The notes: generated by a model not told the origin, from the letters alone. 64,000 nt of DNA from Bariatricus massiliensis (GCF_900086725.1 NZ_LT574838.1:62001-126000); one strand, 5' to 3'. Shown: positions 32,597 through 41,462, numbered from the stretch's first letter. Numbers and translations are program-made.

Positions 32597-33634
32597 ATGA
32601 AAAAGCGTTTATTTTGCGTTCTGCTGGCTACAGTCTTTGTAGTAGGACTTCTGTCGGCATGCACCTCTAAAGATGATACCCAAAAAACAGCGGGCACTGC
32701 CGAGGAACAAAAAGAAGAAAAACCCGTATCTGTTACTTTGAATGAGGTGGCCCACTCTATATTCTATGCCCCTCAGTATGTGGCAATAGAAAAGGGATAC
32801 TTTAAGGATGAGGGGATCGACCTCACATTAGTCACTGGGTTCGGGGCCGATAAGGTTATGACCGCTGTTCTTTCCGGAGAAGCCGATATCGGCTTCATGG
32901 GCTCAGAATCTTCCATCTACACCTATCAAGAAGGAGCCAACGATGTGATAGTCAACTTCGCCCAGCTCACACAGCGGGCCGGCAACTTCTTGGTGGCACG
33001 AGAAGAAATGGATAACTTTGCCTGGACAGATTTAAAAGGGAAAGATGTACTGGGCGGACGTAAAGGCGGAATGCCGGAAATGGTATTCGAATACATTTTA
33101 AAGCAAAATGGTATTGACCCGGAAAAAGACGTCAACATTGACCAAGGCATCGATTTCGGTTCTACCGCCGCCGCATTCTCAGGCGGTCAGGGCGACTTCA
33201 CCGTTGAATTTGAACCTGGCGCTACCGCTCTGGAGCAGGAGAAGGCAGGATATGTAGTTGCCTCTCTCGGTGTCGATTCTGGTTATGTACCATACACCGC
33301 ATACAGCGCAAAACAAAGTTTCATGGACAAAAACCCTGAAATCGTTCAAAAATTTACAAACGCGCTGCAGAAAGGCATGGATTTTGTACAGACGCATACT
33401 CCGGAGGAAATAGCCGAAGTGATTGCGCCACAGTTCAAGGAAACTGACCTCGCCACTATCACTACTATCGTAAAACGTTATTATGATCAGGATACTTGGA
33501 AAGAAGACCTTGTCTTTGAAGAAAGCAGCTTTGACCTGCTTCAGGATATTCTGGAAAGTGCAGGGGAACTGGAAAAGCGCACCCCGTACAGCGATCTTGT
33601 AACAACAAAGTTCGCAGAAGAAGCAGCCAAATAG
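32597..33634 (+). CDS. NMT1/SsuA-type substrate-binding lipoprotein
   Basis: An ABC importer binding protein, outer face of the membrane. 345 residues; lipoprotein signal with LLSAC and lipidated Cys22. NMT1/THI5-like fold: SIFYAPQYVAIEKGYFKDEG (about 54-73), VMTAVLSGEADIGFMGSES (about 89-107), DLKGKDVLGGRKGGMPEM (about 142-159). The family binds thiamine precursors, sulfonates, nitrate or similar; substrate cannot be told. No permease or ATPase gene is adjacent on either side, which is unusual. CAAGGAGGCAATT precedes ATG 32597. Confidence 0.87.
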   Translation: MKKRLFCVLLATVFVVGLLSACTSKDDTQKTAGTAEEQKEEKPVSVTLNEVAHSIFYAPQYVAIEKGYFKDEGIDLTLVTGFGADKVMTAVLSGEADIGFMGSESSIYTYQEGANDVIVNFAQLTQRAGNFLVAREEMDNFAWTDLKGKDVLGGRKGGMPEMVFEYILKQNGIDPEKDVNIDQGIDFGSTAAAFSGGQGDFTVEFEPGATALEQEKAGYVVASLGVDSGYVPYTAYSAKQSFMDKNPEIVQKFTNALQKGMDFVQTHTPEEIAEVIAPQFKETDLATITTIVKRYYDQDTWKEDLVFEESSFDLLQDILESAGELEKRTPYSDLVTTKFAEEAAK

Positions 33635-33642
33635 ACACAAAG

Positions 33643-33664
33643 GCCTCGGCAAACCTGCCGAGGC
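33643..33664. terminator. Bidirectional terminator
   Basis: GCCTCGGCA and TGCCGAGGC, then TTTCTTACTT; between convergent genes. Confidence 0.75.
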
Positions 33665-33672
33665 TTTCTTAC

Positions 33673-35508
33673 TTATAAAGTGATCGTTCGCAAAACTGCT
33701 GCCCTGCTCTGATAATCCGTGATTCCCTTCCCTACATTCGGGTGCTTCCCAGAATAAACTTGATCAGCCAAAAATGTCATCACAAGCACGACGCATATAG
33801 GAATCAGAATGCCCGTCTTAATTTTTTTAATATGGTTATCCAAAAGCGGGGCTAAAAGATAAACGATTGCCATGCCCCCGATACCGAATACCAGCAGTCC
33901 CTCCGCACAGACTCGTCCGTTGATATTCAGGAAATATCCCGTATAATCCCACCACTTCTTACCGTCATGAGCCATCTCCAGATAATATGAGGTACTGTAT
34001 TCTACAATCCCACATAACACAACGGTACATACGAACTCCAATGCTGGATGGGCACGCAATTTGTTCAAAACCACAAGGATAAGAACACCTCCCGTTCCAT
34101 AAATCGGAAGCCAAGGGCCATGAAGGACTCCTCTATTCACAAAAACACCGTCGGACACTAGATGCAGGCTCACTTCCCACACCCAGCCGATGAAGGCAAA
34201 GCTGAAGAATAACAAAATCAGAGACCATATAGTGTAATGGCGCATATAATATAGCGATTCCACTCTCCTGCGTTTCTCTGTCTCCGGTATCGGGTAAAGC
34301 CGCCCCGGATATGCCTTCCCTTCTGTCTCCTGCTTAAGCTCATGTATCCGTATTCTCTCAGCCTGACTCTTCTCATATTCCTGTTCCGCCTTTGTGTTGA
34401 GGAGAATGACTCCGAACCACTCCGCAATAAACTTGCGGAACCCTTTCAGCTCCTTTAGTTCTTTTGGCGGTTTTGATAAAACAGTGTTTACATCCAAATA
34501 AACTGCCGAGATTACCTCCGGTTCAGGCTTCTCGAATAGATAACGGTCATTTAATAGTCCTGCGTTCTCAATCTTCTGTTCTCTCGCCAGTTCCCGGATA
34601 TGTTCATAATATTCACAGTATGTACAAATCTTATATGGGTTCGTATAAAAAATATCCGACAAACCCAGCGTTATGATGCCAAGAAAATTCCAGCCGATGA
34701 AGGAAATGCTGAGAACAAAGCATTCCCATTTGTGGCCCTTCATCATATTTCTAGAAAGTTTTATAGCATCTCTGGCGCGTATATCAGGATTCTCCGCCAC
34801 AATGTAGGGAACCATAAAATAAGAAAAATACTTAATGATTCCTCCTATTATTGTCAAATCCCAAAGCATTTGGTACAGAAATACAAGAAACATTGTACAT
34901 GCTGCTTTTTTCCACTTTTTTACCCTCAAAAGGAATAAAAAACGTTTAATCGGCACTGCTTCATAAGTCCGCCCCTCTAAAAAGATTCTCCTTGAAACAA
35001 CTTTAACGATATTCTTTATAAAAAACCAAAAAGCGAACATCAAGAGCATACCAATCGCGATGAGAAGCAGTACCGCTAGATCTCTGGAGCCAATCATGGA
35101 ACTGACGGCAGTAATCAATGTAACATAAATGCTCCCCGAAGTAACCGCATTGACCGCCATGGCAAATACCCCGCGGCTTCTCCCAAGAATTGCATTTTTA
35201 TTATCTGTGTTTTGTATCTTATTCTTTTCAGCAGATGCTTCTTTATTCTCGTCCCCTGCCAGCGCATCCATAAGTACGTCCACAAGGCCGCTCTGCTTTA
35301 CAACTACACCGCCTCTCACCTCTCCCTGCGTCTCATCAGCCGGTGGAACCGCCTCCTGTTCCTCGCTCGGCGTTATATTGAGCATATTTAATGAATTAGT
35401 AAACTCACTGCCCATATATGCCGCCACAATACACACAACAACAAAAATAAGATAATGTTTTTTCAGCGACCTTCTGGCGGCCTTTTTTATATGTTTTCTA
35501 GGCTTCAT
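33673..35508 (-). CDS. DUF975 - CmpB-type fused membrane protein
   Basis: 611 residues, polytopic. N-terminus basic with TM1 (about 20-40), then a DUF975-like part with several helices (about 115-300; VPYIVAENPDIRARDAIKLS, MKGHKWECFVLSISFIGWN, ITLGLSDIFYTNPYKICTY). Residues about 420-611 are a second family, the 'putative ABC-transporter type IV' CmpB domain: SFAFIGWVWEVSLHLVSDG, NRGVLHGPWLPIYGTGGV, EYSTSYYLEM, WWDYTGYFLNINGRVC. Both domains are known as separate proteins; fusion suggests they act together. Role unknown. No ABC ATPase beside it. Downstream (in transcription) of a second DUF975 gene, 24 bases away. Confidence 0.82.
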   Translation of the reverse strand: MKPRKHIKKAARRSLKKHYLIFVVVCIVAAYMGSEFTNSLNMLNITPSEEQEAVPPADETQGEVRGGVVVKQSGLVDVLMDALAGDENKEASAEKNKIQNTDNKNAILGRSRGVFAMAVNAVTSGSIYVTLITAVSSMIGSRDLAVLLLIAIGMLLMFAFWFFIKNIVKVVSRRIFLEGRTYEAVPIKRFLFLLRVKKWKKAACTMFLVFLYQMLWDLTIIGGIIKYFSYFMVPYIVAENPDIRARDAIKLSRNMMKGHKWECFVLSISFIGWNFLGIITLGLSDIFYTNPYKICTYCEYYEHIRELAREQKIENAGLLNDRYLFEKPEPEVISAVYLDVNTVLSKPPKELKELKGFRKFIAEWFGVILLNTKAEQEYEKSQAERIRIHELKQETEGKAYPGRLYPIPETEKRRRVESLYYMRHYTIWSLILLFFSFAFIGWVWEVSLHLVSDGVFVNRGVLHGPWLPIYGTGGVLILVVLNKLRAHPALEFVCTVVLCGIVEYSTSYYLEMAHDGKKWWDYTGYFLNINGRVCAEGLLVFGIGGMAIVYLLAPLLDNHIKKIKTGILIPICVVLVMTFLADQVYSGKHPNVGKGITDYQSRAAVLRTITL

Positions 35509-35532
35509 CTACCTCTTATCCTTCCCTAAAGA

Positions 35533-36294
35533 TTATCTAATATATCCCTCTTGATACGCCTTATACCTGTTAGCGGCATAAAGTTCGGCAAAAGTTGCCT
35601 CCTTGTACGGATTCACATAAAAAATGGCCAGAAGCCCACAGGTAAACGCAGATAAAATATACCAGCCCAGATAAGAGAGATCCAAAACAAATGTCTCCCA
35701 TTTTTGTCCGTTCATCATCTGTCTGCTGATCAAAAATGCTTCTTCTCTGTTCATGCCCGGATTCTCGGAGAGAATATAGGGCACCATCAAATACTCATAA
35801 TACTTTATAATCCCCGGCACAAACAGTAACAATGACCAGAGAAAGATAAACAAGTCTCTGAGAAACATGGTCAGTACCAGATTCCCATAATGGCCGGAGC
35901 GGAATCCTTCCAGCATGGCTCCCATTCCGGGACGCCCATTCTGATTAAGGATAAAGAACTTCTTTCCGCCAACTTCCAGCACATTGCCCACAAACACACC
36001 GAATAAAAGCACGCAGACTGCCACTGCTATCGCAATCAGGCTTAAAAGCCCCGCCACCGCCGCAGAGATGAAGCCGTCGTTCCCGAACCATCTCCAGTTC
36101 CCTATACTCCATACATGAGTGCTATAATGACCACTGCCTGATGAAGTGTAGTCCACATATTGTCTCACATTGTTGCCACTTGAAGTCAATTCCCCCGAGA
36201 CAAGCGTCATGATCAACGCCACTCCCACCGCACATCCATAATTGCGTTGAAAAGCCTGCTTACCTCGAAATTTTAATTCTTGTCGATTCCACAT
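35533..36294 (-). CDS. DUF975 family membrane protein
   Basis: 253 residues, about five helices (about 20-35, 75-105, 145-165, 205-225). Signature VPYILSENPGMNREEAFLIS, MNGQKWETFVLDLSYLGWY, FTCGLLAIFYVNPYKEATF matches the N-terminal part of the next gene almost element by element, so the two are paralogues in one operon. Function unknown. Confidence 0.85.
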   Translation of the reverse strand: MWNRQELKFRGKQAFQRNYGCAVGVALIMTLVSGELTSSGNNVRQYVDYTSSGSGHYSTHVWSIGNWRWFGNDGFISAAVAGLLSLIAIAVAVCVLLFGVFVGNVLEVGGKKFFILNQNGRPGMGAMLEGFRSGHYGNLVLTMFLRDLFIFLWSLLLFVPGIIKYYEYLMVPYILSENPGMNREEAFLISRQMMNGQKWETFVLDLSYLGWYILSAFTCGLLAIFYVNPYKEATFAELYAANRYKAYQEGYIR

Positions 36295-36364
36295 AATTGA
36301 AGTCCTCCTGAAATTTAGTATATAGTTGAAAAAACAGCATCTTTATGTTTATATCCTATCCATA

Positions 36365-37171
36365 CTACCGGAATAACCGGTCATAAATCTTATAATCTTC
36401 TTCTTTGAATACATTGATAATCACTTTTTTTACATGGACTGCCGTATCCAGAAATTCATCTATAGTGCCAATCGCAATCTCTGCCGCCATTTCATTTGGA
36501 AAATGAAATTCTCCGGTAGAGATACAGCAAAACGCAACTGACTCCAGATGATATTTTTCAGCAAGCTTCAGACATGATTCATAACAGGACTTTAGCTCCT
36601 GCTTCTGTTCCTCCGTGACCTCGCCTTGAACGATAGGGCCTACTGTGTGAAGCACATAATCACAGGGAAGATTATAGGCTCTGGTGATTTTCGCCTGACC
36701 AATCGGTTCCTCGTCATCCTGCTGCTCGATAATACGGGCACATTCTTCTCTGAGCTGGATTCCCGCCGCCGAATGAATCGCATTGTCAATACATCCGTGG
36801 TTGGGCACAAAACAGCCGAGGAGCCTAGCGTTCGCAGCATTCACAATCGCGTCGCACGCAAGGCGCGTGATATCTCCCTGCCACAATACCATCTTATTGG
36901 CATTCCTGACCTTGGAACCCCTGCGCCGCTCTGAGGCCGCCGGCAGATTCTCTGCATAGATAATGCCTTTATCCTCCGCCTCCTCCTGAAGAAATTCATC
37001 CTGAATCTTTAAGAATTTCCTTGATGCCTTTTTCGGCATTCTAATATTCATGAGCGCTCTGAGCAGACGTCTCTTTTCCTGATAATCTTCGGGAATTTCC
37101 ACTTCTTTTAGCTCATCTTCCTCATCAATCAATTCTTTGACCAGATAATTAAGACGTTCTTCTTGATTCAT
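36365..37171 (-). CDS. Protein-ADP-ribose hydrolase, zinc-macrodomain type
   Basis: Removes ADP-ribose from proteins. 268 residues: N-terminal helical part (1-95), then macrodomain: WQGDITRLACDAIVNAANA (about 99-117), LLGCFVPNHGCIDNAIH (about 118-134) with a Cys-His-Cys set typical of the zinc-containing macrodomains, ISTGEFHFP (about 217), and VIINVFKEED. Zn-macrodomains are often encoded with the sirtuin SirTM and a lipoylated carrier; neither is present here. The gene is five bases from the stop of the ABC-F gene upstream and likely co-transcribed. Confidence 0.88.
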   Translation of the reverse strand: MNQEERLNYLVKELIDEEDELKEVEIPEDYQEKRRLLRALMNIRMPKKASRKFLKIQDEFLQEEAEDKGIIYAENLPAASERRRGSKVRNANKMVLWQGDITRLACDAIVNAANARLLGCFVPNHGCIDNAIHSAAGIQLREECARIIEQQDDEEPIGQAKITRAYNLPCDYVLHTVGPIVQGEVTEEQKQELKSCYESCLKLAEKYHLESVAFCCISTGEFHFPNEMAAEIAIGTIDEFLDTAVHVKKVIINVFKEEDYKIYDRLFR

Positions 37172-37175
37172 AATC

Positions 37176-39023
37176 TCACCCCTGATTTTCTTTCTCCGCT
37201 TGTATCTTGTCGTTCAAATCATTCAAATACACCCAGCGGTCCATCTTTTCCTCCAGCTCTTCTACACGGGCTTCTTTCTCCTGCATAAGCTGGTTCAGTT
37301 TCCCGTAATTGCTTGCGTTGGCGGCTATCCCCGCTTCCAGCGCGGAAATCTTTTCCTCCAGCTCAGCAATTTCATCATCTATCACTTCAAATTCCCGCTG
37401 TTCTTTATACGAAAATTTAAGTTTCTTCTCATGCTGTTTCCACGACGGCTTCTCCTCCTGCACCAATTCTCCGCCTTCTGCCATACGGCCGCTTGAACTG
37501 CCCACGGCTTTCGCAGCCTCCATCTCCTGCGGGCATTCTAACTCTTTCTTTATAAGATAATCTGAATAACCACCTTCATACTGCCGTATCCTTCCGTTTC
37601 CTTCAAAAGAAAATATCCGGCTGGCCATACGGTCCAGAAAATACCTGTCATGGGACACTATAATAATGATGCCGTCAAACCGGTCCAAATAGTCCTCTAA
37701 AATAGTCAGTGTCTGGATATCCAAATCGTTGGTAGGCTCGTCGAGAATAAGTACATTGGGCGCGCCCATCAAAATCCTCAGCAGATAAAGTCTTCTTTTT
37801 TCCCCGCCGGAAAGCTTCTCAAGCAAAGACCACTGCATAGCGCCGTCAAACAAAAAGCGTTCCAGCATCTGGGAAGCTGTAATCTTTCCCTCAGAGGTAG
37901 CAATATATTCTCCCACTTCCTTCACATAATCGATTACCCGCAGAGATTCATCCATATATTCATTCTCTTGCGAGAAATAGCCCATACGGATGGTCTGCCC
38001 TATCTCCACCGTTCCGGCATCCGGCGGCACGATTCCCTTGATAATCTTCAGCAGCGTACTTTTGCCACATCCATTAGGCCCGATAATTCCAATTCTGTCA
38101 TTCCTGAGAAATATATAAGAATAATCCTCTATCAGCTTCTTTTCGCCATAAGCTTTCGTAATTCCAGTGAGCTCGATGGTTTTATTGCCCATCCTCGAAG
38201 CCACAGAATCCATAACAACTCTCTTTTCTTCCTCTATATCCCGAATCTCCTGCATCGCCTTTATCCGGTCAATATGAGCCTTCTGCTTTGTACTTCTGGC
38301 TCTCGCGCCGCGGTGAAGCCACTCAAGCTCTGTCCTGAGCAGCGTCTTGCGCTTCCGCTCTGTTGCAAGCTCCATGTTCTGTCTCTCTGCCTTCAGCCGC
38401 ACAAATTCCGAATAATTCCCGGAATAACTGTAGAGTTTTCCTTTATCTACCTCGACGATACGGCCCGCCACGCGGTCCAAAAAATACCGGTCATGGGTCA
38501 CCATCAGTATGGCCCCTCTAAAATTTATCAGATACTCCTCAAGCCATTCTGACATGGCATTGTCCAAATGGTTGGTGGGTTCATCCAAAATTAAAATATC
38601 CGCTTTTGTCAAAAGAGTATTGACCAACGCAATCCGTTTGCGCTGCCCGCCTGACATGTGCTCTGTCTTTTCCTCGTAATTGGTGAATCCGAGCTTATGC
38701 AGCATAGACTTTGCGTCGGCTTCGATGCTCCACTGATTCAGCTCATCTACGTTGCCCTCCACCGCTGCCTGAAGTACCGTGACTCCGGCAGAAAAAACCG
38801 GCGCCTGCGGCAGATAACATATCTTTATCTGATTCCCCATGCTGATTTTCCCGGAATCATATCCTTCTATCCCCGCCGCAATCTTCAAAAGTGTGGATTT
38901 CCCCATACCGTTGATACCGATCACTCCGATTTTTTCATTCTCATTTATGCTGAAATCCACCTGCTCCAACAAAATTCTGTCTGTGTAAGATTTGGTGATT
39001 CCCTCCATTGTCAGTAAATTCAT
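37176..39023 (-). CDS. ABC-F ATPase (Uup/Ettd-like), ribosome-associated
   Basis: 615 residues, two ABC domains without membrane parts. Walker A: GINGMGKST (about 36-44) and GPNGCGKST (about 316-324); signature MSGGQRKR and LSGGEKRRL; Walker B plus DEPTNHLD and DEPTNDLD. An interdomain linker (about 195-275; RKRKTLLRTELEWLHRGARAR) and a C-terminal coiled coil (about 550-612, EIAELEEKISALEAGIAANA) are typical of Uup. ABC-F proteins act on the ribosomal E site, some conferring antibiotic resistance; this one looks housekeeping. Leader gene of a unit with the macrodomain gene. Confidence 0.9.
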   Translation of the reverse strand: MNLLTMEGITKSYTDRILLEQVDFSINENEKIGVIGINGMGKSTLLKIAAGIEGYDSGKISMGNQIKICYLPQAPVFSAGVTVLQAAVEGNVDELNQWSIEADAKSMLHKLGFTNYEEKTEHMSGGQRKRIALVNTLLTKADILILDEPTNHLDNAMSEWLEEYLINFRGAILMVTHDRYFLDRVAGRIVEVDKGKLYSYSGNYSEFVRLKAERQNMELATERKRKTLLRTELEWLHRGARARSTKQKAHIDRIKAMQEIRDIEEEKRVVMDSVASRMGNKTIELTGITKAYGEKKLIEDYSYIFLRNDRIGIIGPNGCGKSTLLKIIKGIVPPDAGTVEIGQTIRMGYFSQENEYMDESLRVIDYVKEVGEYIATSEGKITASQMLERFLFDGAMQWSLLEKLSGGEKRRLYLLRILMGAPNVLILDEPTNDLDIQTLTILEDYLDRFDGIIIIVSHDRYFLDRMASRIFSFEGNGRIRQYEGGYSDYLIKKELECPQEMEAAKAVGSSSGRMAEGGELVQEEKPSWKQHEKKLKFSYKEQREFEVIDDEIAELEEKISALEAGIAANASNYGKLNQLMQEKEARVEELEEKMDRWVYLNDLNDKIQAEKENQG

Positions 39024-39044
39024 GTCTTATTCCCTGCTGCCTTC

Positions 39045-39665
39045 CTAACGAATAAAATTGGTCGCTACCGGTGTTTCCTGCACTGGCAGCCCAAGCCCTG
39101 CTTTCTTTCCACACTCAATAGACTTAAGAAGCCAAGCCATATTGCGCCCTAGGGTACGCATGGTCTGAAGTCCCTCCAAATCCTGAAGAACTTCTTCCGG
39201 CTTGTTGCCATGCACCATATTCCAGTACTGAGACGATACAATCGGCATGCAGCTTATGGAAAAATATTTATTAAGCTGATCCATACTGGCAGTCGCACCG
39301 CCTCTTCTGAGGCTCACGACTGCCGCTGCCGGTTTATTTTTGAAAATATCCTTTTTCCCATAGAACGCACGGTCCATAAAAGAAATGATAGCCCCCGATG
39401 CCGATGCATAATGTACCGGAGAACCAAAGATAAATCCGTCGGCGGACTCCGCTTTTTCCACAAATTTATTGACACTGTCATTCCGGAAACACCGCTTGTT
39501 CTCCCGGCAGACACCACATCCTATACAGCCTGCCAGCGGCTCCGTGCCAATATGGAAAATCTCTGTCTCTATCCCCTCTTCCACCAATACCTTCTCGATC
39601 TCCGTCAATGCCGTATATGTACATCCCGCCTTATTCGGACTTCCGTTCACTAATATTACCTTCAT
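39045..39665 (-). CDS. Iron-sulfur flavoprotein (NADPH-dependent FMN reductase family)
   Basis: 206 residues. ATG 39665 follows GGGAAGGGAGT; the frame to 39704 adds a non-conserved leader. Flavodoxin-like fold with VNGSPNKAGCTYTAL (phosphate loop), then CIGCGVCRENKRC, a C-x2-C-x2-C-x5-C set that matches the 4Fe-4S site of Isf-type iron-sulfur flavoproteins; GSPVHYASASGAI binds flavin. A likely redox helper or stress reductase. Separate from its neighbours by short gaps. Confidence 0.85.
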   Translation of the reverse strand: MKVILVNGSPNKAGCTYTALTEIEKVLVEEGIETEIFHIGTEPLAGCIGCGVCRENKRCFRNDSVNKFVEKAESADGFIFGSPVHYASASGAIISFMDRAFYGKKDIFKNKPAAAVVSLRRGGATASMDQLNKYFSISCMPIVSSQYWNMVHGNKPEEVLQDLEGLQTMRTLGRNMAWLLKSIECGKKAGLGLPVQETPVATNFIR

Positions 39666-39816
39666 CTTGCGACTCCCTTCCCACAGGTTACCCTGATGTT
39701 TCATATTTCTTCTATTATACTAGTATACCTGCCTTACAGTCAAATTTATATTTCTTTAACCCGGCTTAAGAATTTCTTTGGAAATTTTATAATCCTTTTA
39801 TTATAAGGTCATATTC

Positions 39817-40008
39817 TTGACACAATTGTTCTGTATAGTAGATAACATAAAAGGAATTGAAGTCCCAACGGACTATACTATAGATTGTTACCCTCCAAAG
39901 AACTGTTTTATCTCTCAAATCTAACAGTTCTTATCTCTCAAACGGAAACGCCAGTTTCCAAAAGCAAACAAAAAGGCAGATGTCTCGCCTCGGGACATCT
40001 GCCTTTTA
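39817..40008 (+). ncRNA. Candidate small RNA
   Basis: A plus-strand module in a 430-base gap: TTGACA (39817-39822) with a loose -10 (about 39841-39846), then GTCC-CAAC-GGAC, a 10-bp stem AAGAACTGTT/AACAGTTCTT (39898-39907, 39923-39932) whose 15-base loop is TTATCTCTCAAATCT, a stem GGAAAC-GCCA-GTTTCC (39944-39959), and a terminator (39971-40007). TTATCTCTCAAA occurs again single-stranded after the first hairpin (39931-39942). No ORF and no gene follows before the terminator, as expected for a trans-acting sRNA; pyrimidine-rich loops could pair with ribosome sites (inference). Confidence 0.5.
39971..40007 (+). terminator. Intrinsic terminator of the candidate sRNA
   Basis: AAAAGGCAGATGTC and GACATCTGCCTTTT, 14-bp stem and T-run within the stem end. 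Confidence 0.8.
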
Positions 40009-40067
40009 ATTTAGGATTGGCCAATAAAGGGTTCCCTTATAACAAACAAAGAAATTTTATCTTTCTC

Positions 40068-40096
40068 TTGAAAACAATATAGCAAAATGTTAATAT
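40068..40096 (+). promoter_or_regulatory. Promoter of the arsR-type gene
   Basis: TTGAAA (40068-40073), 17-base spacer, TAATAT (40091-40096), overlapping the operator at 40094-40113. Confidence 0.65.
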
Positions 40097-40113
40097 ATGT
40101 TTAAACTTATAAA
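40094..40113. promoter_or_regulatory. Operator of the ArsR-type repressor, copy 1
   Basis: TATATGTTTAAACTTATAAA, centred on the palindrome GTTTAAAC. The identical 20 bases recur at 40491-40510. Confidence 0.75.
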
Positions 40114-40134
40114 CGTATAATAGAAGGAGTCACT

Positions 40135-40446
40135 ATGAGTCAACGAACAATGCTCTATATGAAAAAGTGTGTTCCTATTTTTTCAATGCTTCAGGATGAA
40201 AGACGGCAGGAAATTACACAGTTGTTATTTGAGAACAAAGAATTAAGTGTTTCCTCATTAACAGAAAAGCTATCACTCTCCCGCCCTGCTGTATCACATC
40301 ATCTTAAACTTTTATTAGATGCTGATTTAGTAACCGTCCGCCAAGAAGGAAAAGAAAGATACTACCGCTTGAATTTGAAACCCGCACTAAATCTTTTAAA
40401 AGAGCTGACAGTATCCATTGAAAAAGATATAGAACAGACAATGTGA
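40135..40446 (+). CDS. ArsR-family transcriptional repressor
   Basis: 103 residues, winged helix: LSVSSLTEKLSLSRPAVSHH (about 41-60), LKLLLDADLV, wing RQEGKERYYRLN. Cys12 only; no metal-binding Cys pair, so the inducer is probably organic or the protein senses something else. AGAAGGAGTCACT before ATG 40135. Promoter and operator overlap upstream, and the same operator precedes the following hydrolase gene, so it likely represses both. Confidence 0.9.
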   Translation: MSQRTMLYMKKCVPIFSMLQDERRQEITQLLFENKELSVSSLTEKLSLSRPAVSHHLKLLLDADLVTVRQEGKERYYRLNLKPALNLLKELTVSIEKDIEQTM

Positions 40447-40472
40447 ATACATCTCCATTGATGGAGATGTAT
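40447..40472 (+). terminator. Hairpin between regulator and hydrolase
   Basis: ATACATCTCC-ATTGAT-GGAGATGTAT then TTTTAAA, immediately after the regulator stop. Terminator or attenuator that makes the hydrolase depend on its own promoter. Confidence 0.6.
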
Positions 40473-40490
40473 TTTAAAGCCATAAACGTT

Positions 40491-40510
40491 TATATGTTTA
40501 AACTTATAAA
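40491..40510. promoter_or_regulatory. Operator of the ArsR-type repressor, copy 2
   Basis: TATATGTTTAAACTTATAAA, identical to 40094-40113; with flanking TT it makes a 22-bp near-perfect palindrome. It lies 17 bases before ATG 40527. Confidence 0.75.
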
Positions 40511-40526
40511 ATCATGGAGGTATAAT

Positions 40527-41462
40527 ATGTATTATTCAGAACAAAAAAATTGGGAGAAAATAATGAGTTATCTTCCGGAGAAGTATCACCTTAATGGAAA
40601 AGATCTGCCCGGGGAAGAATACTGGCAATGGCATAGTAACATTGTTCATTTAGATACATTTAGGAACCCTGAAGCATCTGCGAAAATTATATTGTTTCAC
40701 GGAGTAGGTACCAATGGACGACAGATGAGTACAATTATAGGTAAACCTCTGGCACTTGATGGGTATGAAATTGTTGCATTAGATATGCCTTTATATGGTA
40801 TGACAGAAATCAGGCAGAGCACTACCGTAACTTATGATGAGTGGGTACAATTAGGAAACGATTATATTGATTATGAGTTATCAAGAGACAGCCGTCCAAT
40901 TTTTCTTTATGGATTGTCCGCCGGTGGGATGGAAACATACCATATTGCATGTAAGAATAAAAGAGTCCATGGAATTATTGGTATGACATTTCTTGACCAA
41001 AGGAATCAGCAAGTCCGCAACGAGACAACCAACAACGCTTTCTGGGGACATTTGGGAACATCATTAGCTTGTCTATCTGTAAAATTGGGATTCGGAAGAA
41101 TGAGAATGAAAATGTCAATATGCTCTAAAATGTCCGCATTATGTAACGATGAGCAGTGTTTAAAAGAAATGTTATCGGACAAAACATCGGCGGGAAACAG
41201 CGTTCCAATGAAATTTATTTATTCCTATATGACGTATAAACCAGAAATTGAACCAGAAGACTTTAACGTGTGCCCTATTCTTTTAACACAGCCTGAAAAA
41301 GATAATTGGACTCCCCTTCATCTGAGTCAATTATTTTTAGAAAAGATAAAAAACGTGCCTGTAACAATAAAAGTATTGAATAATGGAAGCCATTATCCCG
41401 TTGAAGCACAGGCTCTTGAACAGTTACACGAATATGTTTTAGACTTTGTTGTAAATAACTGA
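40527..41462 (+). CDS. Alpha/beta hydrolase controlled by the ArsR-type repressor
   Basis: 311 residues. ATG 40527 follows GGAGGTATAAT; the frame from 40443 runs through the operator and is not used. Fold marks: LFHGVGTNGRQ (oxyanion, about 54-64), LYGLSAGGMET (nucleophile Ser about 131), NNGSHYPVE (catalytic His about 293), with a possible acid in TQPEKDNW (about 256). Substrate unknown; the pairing with a repressor suggests an inducible detoxification or lipid-type hydrolase (inference). Confidence 0.85.
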   Translation: MYYSEQKNWEKIMSYLPEKYHLNGKDLPGEEYWQWHSNIVHLDTFRNPEASAKIILFHGVGTNGRQMSTIIGKPLALDGYEIVALDMPLYGMTEIRQSTTVTYDEWVQLGNDYIDYELSRDSRPIFLYGLSAGGMETYHIACKNKRVHGIIGMTFLDQRNQQVRNETTNNAFWGHLGTSLACLSVKLGFGRMRMKMSICSKMSALCNDEQCLKEMLSDKTSAGNSVPMKFIYSYMTYKPEIEPEDFNVCPILLTQPEKDNWTPLHLSQLFLEKIKNVPVTIKVLNNGSHYPVEAQALEQLHEYVLDFVVNN

